A stretch of DNA of 64,000 bases from Symsagittifera roscoffensis (taxonomy: Eukaryota > Xenacoelomorpha > Acoela > Convolutidae): the NCBI RefSeq assembly GCF_963678635.1, contig NC_087064.1, positions 4,190,411-4,254,410 on the forward strand, in the 5' to 3' direction. The notes under the pieces are model-generated. The model saw nothing but the letters and a program-made list of their open reading frames with translations, did no database searches and was not told the DNA's origin. Numbering within the stretch: position 1 is the first letter of the stretch; each line of letters begins with the position of its first letter. Made by a program: the position numbers and the translations under genes. This document shows, piece by piece, positions 58,419 through 64,000 of this stretch.

Positions 58419-58863
58419 TTTTAGTTGGTACGGGATCCCAGTTCGTTGCGCTGGCAATCCAAATCGGTCAACGTCTCGTTGTAATTCGCCGATTCCGAAA
58501 CCAAGTTTAATAATTACATTGACTTCACATGGCGCCGAGTAATAAGCCATCAAATAATTCAAACTTTTGTTTTTCGCGCTGTAATCAGTTAGTTTATCAA
58601 AATACTCTTTTGGAGTCAATAACGCATTTGTGAATCCCAAAGTAAAATAGTTGCAGTACTGGTTAAACAACCCATGTTTCGCTGAGAAAAGGTTGTGCTG
58701 TTTACGCAGTGGCTCCAAAATTTTCGCACATTCTTGACAAGCCAATCGTTTAATAGTGTGCGTATTTTCAACTGCTTTGTCGAAGATTTCAAATCTTAGC
58801 ATAAGCGCTGGGTTTGGAGGCTCCCCTTGGCCCAAAACAAAAGATTGCAAGCAGTAATAGCGA
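58419..58863 (-). CDS. secreted-protein family copy 3, core exon
   Basis: Same 445-base length and borders as copy 1 (acceptor ccttttcag, donor aaa|gtgaat). Open: RYYCLQSFVLGQGEPPNPAL, LACQECAKILEPLRKQHN, YCNYFTLGFTNALLTPKEY, LGFGIGELQRDVDRFGLP. Intact in itself, but the upstream exon d of this copy is shifted. Confidence 0.7.
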
Positions 58864-59041
58864 CTGAAAAGGTTCAAATTGAAGCAAACGTACCTAACTA
58901 AATTGTGCCATAAAAATATTTAAAGCATCTATGAGTTTATATGTTTCGGTCTTCAGTAGCTTATAAAACACTAAATTTTCTTAGTCAAGTTGGTGTTTTG
59001 AGGATTTATTCATCACCTTTGAGCAATAAAAACATCACGAC

Positions 59042-59158
59042 CTGTTCTGGGAGATTTGGGTGCTTTGAAAAAAGAAACGTGGTTACTTTGGACATAAAGT
59101 TTTTCCATCTATTTTCAATGCCATTTTGTTGTCAAAGCCCTTTGGTGGAGGAATCTGC
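59042..59158 (-). pseudogene. secreted-protein family copy 3, exon d (frame disturbed)
   Basis: Colinear with copy 1 exon d and equal in length (117), but an extra base near the start (gattcctcc versus gatgattc) and a missing base later (ggaaaaac versus ggaaacaac) put the middle out of frame, creating TGA in between. Either a decayed copy or sequencing errors. Confidence 0.65.
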
Positions 59159-59353
59159 CTGCATTTCAGAAGCACAATTTTTTTTGGATCCTGGAATCAA
59201 TTGCTTAGGTTTAAAACATTTCCCGAAAATAATTTGAAAGATTGATGTGCTTAACGTTCACTATTGCTGCAAAGTTAATGCATTAGAAAAATAACACGAA
59301 GCTGAATTAAATCCAGAACTTTCAATTTTTGTTACTTCTCGTTAAGCTCTTCT

Positions 59354-59554
59354 TTGCTTCTGGCTCTCTTGTACTTCGGCAATCTTGAACGCGCCGGTAT
59401 TTCATAGCTAATTCTACGCTTTTGGGAATAACTGTAACTATGATCTCTGAAATAGCTATTACACAGATCATAGCCGCAGTTTTTCCCGAAGTAGAATTAG
59501 CTATATAATACCGGCGCGTTCAAGATTGCCGAAGCACAGTAGAGCCAAAAGCGA
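59354..59554. mobile_element. hairpin MITE, copy in gene copy 3
   Basis: Same element and place as 27391-27590, with better preserved arms (caatcttgaacgcgccggta / taccggcgcgttcaagattg). Confidence 0.85.
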
Positions 59555-59721
59555 ACAAATGATGAACTAGAAGAAAAAAATTAGTAGTTGGCCGCATAAT
59601 TGATTGCTCTCAAATTTTTATCTTTGGATAATTTTATAGCGATGAAACAACAACTATTTTTGGCGCTATCTTAAGTTTTTTCTATTATTTACCTTAGTGT
59701 TTGTTGCTTATTTTTTCCTAC

Positions 59722-59859
59722 GCCTTCGTATAAACATATTTTTTTTAGAAAACTTTTGGCAATCTCGAGAACTTTAAAAATTTTGGCAGTGATGTTTTTC
59801 GGCATTCTTGTGCAGCACCTATTAGACATAAGCCAAGAAAGACGTTGGATTAGTTTGAG
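59722..59859 (-). CDS. secreted-protein family copy 3, exon c
   Basis: The acceptor ttttctttgag precedes 59859 and the donor ggc|gtagga follows 59722. 46 codons: LKLIQRLSWLMSNRCCTRMP, KNITAKIFKVLEIAKSFLKK, ICLYEG. Same length and phase as copy 1. Confidence 0.6.
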
Positions 59860-60480
59860 CTCAAAGAAAAATTTCAAAATGAAAAAAAAAACGATTTATA
59901 TTTTGCACAAATGAAACGTAATAAGAAAAAATTTTTTTTCGTATAGTGCCAACTTAAATTATTCAGACAAAACGAAAAAAAAACTTGAAAAATAAAATGT
60001 GTTTTTCTCAAAATGGGTTGATTTTAGCCGAATAATGTTGAAGACAAAACAGAGAGACCTAGCAAAAATAATAAGGTGCAACTTTTTCTTTGCAAAAATC
60101 TGGACCAAGTTCTTGCCCCAAAACAATAATTTCTTCTGAAACGAAATTTTTAACAGTGAAAATATTGTAAATTTACTACAAAAATAAAAAAAATTTAAGA
60201 TGAGCAGAAAAACGGTGAAAATATTGTAAACTTACTACAAAAATGATATTTGTTTAAGATGAGCAAAAAAAATGAAGAGATCTAAGTTTTCTGCTATAAT
60301 CTACAAGGAAATTCTAAAAACACCAAGCAGTCGCTTGCTAATCATACAAACTTGCTCATAAAAGTATGTGGTAAAAATTTTTTTGTTTGTGGAAATTTTA
60401 TTACTGGATTTCCTTCCATAAACCAAAAATTTGTGTTTTCTCTTTGAACTTCTTAAACCTTTATGAATTTTGTTGTAAAC

Positions 60481-60628
60481 TAAAAGAAGTGGAAGACCCT
60501 GGTTACTCAAAGCTTGATCATAAAATGTTTTACAGTCTTGCATCTTATTTTGCATTGAGAACGACCTGATTAAAGACGAATCACACAAACAAATTAAATT
60601 GTTCAAACATGAAGTTGTGAGTTCCCCA
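60481..60628 (-). CDS. secreted-protein family copy 3, exon b
   Basis: Acceptor tgctatgag, donor tta|gtttac, 148 bases as in copy 1: GELTTSCLNNLICLCDSSLI, RSFSMQNKMQDCKTFYDQAL, SNQGLPLLL. An alternative acceptor possible in copy 1 (tttcaag) is atg here, which favours the acceptor chosen. Confidence 0.6.
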
Positions 60629-61194
60629 CTCATAGCACAGGACATATCTCAGTGAGCAATTTAAAAAAAAATAGATTTTTTAAGCGTTTTAGAAAAATTA
60701 ACAAGCAAATCTAAAAATGATGCAACTTTTGCGCATCCAGGACTTACGTTATGCACAAAAAAAAATTTCGTGCGCAAAAAGTTCGGAAAACGTTTACTTG
60801 AAAACAAAATTAGTTTGAGGCCCTAGAAAGATACAAAAATTTTGTTGGGGCATTTTAAAAACGACTTGGACAACATTTTTGCCGCCAAAAAATTGCATGG
60901 AACTTTATTTATGGAAATTGGAAATTGTATAAGTAGCAATTTTTTTGCCGAAAAAAAATGCTGATCATACAACAGATATTCTTTTGAATTTCGATTCCAT
61001 CCATATAGCAAAAAACTTATGAAACTTTTACGACTAGATTTTATTATAGACTTGGTATATAAATAGCATGATTAGCTTTTTTGATCTATGGAGGTCAACC
61101 CATGGATGCAACAATAATAGTTAAACTTCACGAAAAGAAAAATCTGTCAAGGCTTTTCACAAAATTTTATCTCAGAATGCTTTTGAATTTGGAC

Positions 61195-61406
61195 CTGATT
61201 GATCTGCAACTTGAACATACAATGTTATAGGGCAACTCCACTGGTATAATAAACATAGTTGAATACCAATGCGATTGCATTGTGTTGTTAATAACCTGAT
61301 CTTCTGAAACAGCTTCGACGTCTTTGACAAAAGTTTGGTGAAATATAGAAAAATGTAAGAACAAAATGGTGAAAAACATGCTTGTCTCCAACGAAATCGG
61401 TTTCAT
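61195..61406 (-). CDS. secreted-protein family copy 3, signal-peptide exon
   Basis: ATG at 61406: MKPISLETS, hydrophobic MFFTILFLHFSIF, HQTFVKDVEAVSEDQ, MQSHWYSTMFIIPVELP, SSCRSI, donor atcag|gtcc. Open and equal in length to copies 1 and 2. Confidence 0.65.
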
Positions 61407-62479
61407 AACTGAAATAACTGAGAAAGTGTAAGCAAAATAAACTAATATGTTCTATGCTAATAGTAAGTAAAGTTTGTTCAAGCTGAAACATAAATAACGC
61501 CAGGATAGATATAGCTTAAATAAATGTACGTCTTTTTAAAAAAAAGTTGTGAAAATGTGCTAGGCAGCCTTATTTTCTAGATTTTTAGGAGCCAAAACAA
61601 TTTGAATCTTTTTGAAACCTTTTAGAAGCCGAGCCAATTTGTGCTCAAAAGATGTTTACAGACAGAAGAAAATTTTCCCTCAGTGATTCGACCCAGCATC
61701 CACCCTAAAAGTTCTCCTATGGTACTATTTTATGGCTGGTGACCCTACGACTTTGGATGACGAAGGCGCTTTTTATACTTGCAAAAATTGGGGGCCAACC
61801 AATAAATAGAATGGTCTAAGAGCAGAAAGGATCTATGAGCAGAAACAGAAAAATGTTTACAGCCAATATTCACATATTTACAAATATTTGCAGACAATAT
61901 GCTAAGCTGAAAGATATTAGAAGAACTATGAGCAGAAACAAGAACACCAAAAAAAATTATCATCCCACCAAAATTTTTCATTAGCATTCAAAGTTTCAAG
62001 AAAATCTGCCAAGTTCTACGCACACTATTTTGCAGATCAATTTTCCGTGTACGGAAAACAGATATCAATAAAAAAGACCTTTAAGGTAAAGACAGTAAAA
62101 CAAGAAATCATCTACCTGAGCGCTCAACACCACGTCACAAAACAAAAACGCAGTGATAATAAATGAACAATAATTTCGTTTCCAAGTTTTTTACAGTTAC
62201 TACTTATGGAAGGACGTCAGAAGGCAGTGAGCCTGTCGAGGACGCCTCAAAAGCAAAGTTATATTAGCGTTTTTTTGTATAGCGCACGTGATTAATAGAA
62301 AAATGGCAGTGAGAAATAATAGTTCTAAAACCTATTTATGTGCGGTAAAATATGAATGGTAATATTTGAACATTCCTGTTTTCAAATTTTACCAGAATAA
62401 CTCATTAAAATCTGGTTTGATATGAACAAATCTCGAAATATAGGTACCAATTTTAACAACTCTTTTTCTCATAACTGCA

Positions 62480-63775
62480 TAGGTTCATTTATAAAACTTT
62501 CATCGAACCTGAGAAAAAAAATTGGTTTCTTATTCCTGTAGTAGTGCTCTGAATTTAGTTGTCATTTTTTCTAAGCCTTTGTTTCTGTTTTTCTGGTTGA
62601 TACATTCATCGTTTTCTTCATTTGAAATAACGTTGCTAATTTTGGAGCAGGGATATTCATTTCCTAATCCTTTCGTTAAAGTTTTACTTAATTCATAGAC
62701 GTAAAATTCTTTGCTTGAGTATAATTTGTGATTGTTTTTTTTTCTCAAACTATTCGTTTTTTTTAAGTTAATGCGTAAAAAACAATTTAAAGATAATCCT
62801 GTTTTTTCAACTCTGTATTTTTTGTTAATCCACATAATAGAACTCCATTTTGCAATACCGTTCTACATATGCTGTATAAAAGCTAACAAATTTTTTTGAT
62901 GAAAATAACATTGGTATTGGTAAATTTTTGCCGCGAGCTTAGAGAGTGTTTTATAAGTGAGCTGCTTATAATTATCTAAAACTACACCAAAAAACTTCAT
63001 TTCTTCTTTATATTCTGCCTCATGAATTCTTATATCGATACTGGATGTTAAAGTGGCTGTTTTCTACCAAGAGGAAAGACAAATTTTTGGTTTTTCCTTT
63101 TTCCATCCATTTGGTTATGTTTCGCATTTTTATAATAAAATTATAAACAGCTTTCAAAAAAGCACATGGAAATACTTGTATCGTCTGCGAAAAGTGTCAC
63201 ACAGCTGCTTGCATAAACATTAGGCAGATCATTCACATATAACAAAAAAATAAAGGCCATAAAACTGATCCCTATGGAAAAGCACGAAGTAATTGCTGCT
63301 GCTTTCATTGGCTATTGTTAATTCCTACGTTTTGATATCTGTTTGAATAAGATTTCAAAATTAAGAGGACGGGAAATCTTAAGCCGTAAGCATAAAATTT
63401 CCGGGAATAGTTCCATGATCTATCGCATCAAAAGCTTTCGAAAGATCTTCAAATGCGCATGCTACAACATAATTGATTTTAAGTCTATAGTTCACGTCTT
63501 CTACAACATCTAAAATGGCATCAACTGTTCATACTTTATTTTTTCAACCAATTGATGCGGTGTTATACTATTTTCATTCGCAACAAACTCAATTATACTT
63601 CTACAACTTTTTTTTGGCATTTTATGATAGCAGCTTTATTTTTTACGGTGAAGAAAGATCGAATAGAAAATTTGGCAGCAGAATTAAAAAAGATCGGCCA
63701 ATATCTTGGTCGCACAGGCGTTGGTCGCACAGGCGTTGGTCGCACAGACGTTAGGACTCAACGATTAAGAAATGG
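62480..63775 (-). pseudogene. non-LTR reverse transcriptase remnant (with copy 3)
   Basis: Same remnant as 30640-31935 and at the same distance upstream of the gene. YVNDLPNVYASSCVTLFADD and the FEDLSK-FDAIDH block are present in order on the minus strand. Here the codon after AIDH is GGA where copy 1 has TGA. Still broken overall. Confidence 0.8.
63708..63752 (+). repeat. 15-bp tandem iteron, three units
   Basis: ttggtcgcacaggcg repeated three times. The equivalent place in copy 1 (31888-31918) has two units. Confidence 0.9.
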
Positions 63776-64000
63776 TATGCATCACAACATTGGATCTCCG
63801 ACACGCTGACGAGTATATATTGTTGAAGAATACAACCCGAGAACAATTCAATTTTAGTCTGGTGAGTGGACCACCAAAGCATACCAATTCCAAACATCAG
63901 GCAATGGACGCATCAAAAATGTGGATTCTTGTTCTTGAAAAGCAATCGCAGGTTGATCAAGGTATCCTGAGTAGATTTTTGGCAAATCTTCGAAAAGTAA
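63772..64000 (+). CDS. open frame running off the window (candidate)
   Basis: 76 codons from ATG with no stop: MVCITTLDLRHADEYILLKN, TTREQFNFSLVSGPPKHTNS, KHQAMDASKMWILVLEKQSQ, VDQGILSRFLANLRKV. A strong donor (ctg|gtgagt) is at 63864. The minus strand is also open over much of it (63860-64000: SGYLDQPAIAFQEQEST), so strand is uncertain. It starts exactly where homology between copies 1 and 3 ends. Not recognised. Confidence 0.35.
   Translation, partial: MVCITTLDLRHADEYILLKNTTREQFNFSLVSGPPKHTNSKHQAMDASKMWILVLEKQSQVDQGILSRFLANLRKV

Overview
The window is AT-rich nuclear DNA of a metazoan. Exons are small, spliced and scattered, large tandem arrays are present, and there are remnants of non-LTR, Penelope-like and hAT-like transposons, short inverted-repeat elements and a tRNA-like SINE. 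No bacterial operon structure, rRNA or CRISPR is visible. A lipocalin with an arthropod/ApoD-like layout and the repeat repertoire would fit an invertebrate, perhaps a crustacean or another arthropod. The sequence does not settle the taxon. Two runs of exactly 200 N are scaffold gaps.

Layout. 1-2.9 kb: repeat-rich non-coding DNA and one orphan signal-peptide exon. 2.93-7.25 kb: about 19 units of a 227-bp satellite with traces of a 3-unit (681-bp) higher order. 7.4-16.9 kb: a dense cluster of inverted-repeat elements. Three of these (7.8, 11.3 and 11.75 kb) have terminal inverted repeats built from short tandem iterons of 15, 16 and 17 bp. They are interleaved with a family that has ~500-bp inverted arms, one copy of which encloses a decayed hAT-like transposase end. 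12.2-20.1 kb, minus strand: a spliced lipocalin gene whose introns carry many of these elements. 22.5 kb: first exon of a secreted protein on the plus strand. 24-25.4 kb: decayed ORFs interrupted by a long hairpin.

25.8-31.9, 44.5-50.5 and 57.6-63.8 kb: three copies of a minus-strand gene for an unrecognised secreted protein, with matching exon structure (signal-peptide exon, three or four middle exons, a 148-codon core exon and a Trp/Cys-rich terminal exon). Copy 1 looks intact but its last exon falls at an N gap. Copies 2 and 3 carry frameshifts or stops. Copies 1 and 3 share a hairpin MITE and an upstream non-LTR reverse transcriptase remnant, so they separated after those insertions.

34.6-41.9 kb: a three-unit tandem array of 2,541 bp (first unit 3.1 kb), whose second and third units are almost identical. 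51.8-53.6 kb: a plus-strand exon with a cystine-knot-like C-terminus, followed by a duplicated, frameshifted copy. 56.4 kb: a SINE. The last 229 bases hold an open frame running off the window.

No functional pathway links these genes. Function is assigned only for the lipocalin and the transposon remnants; other proteins are described, not named. All exon borders are by eye from splice consensus, phase and comparison between copies.
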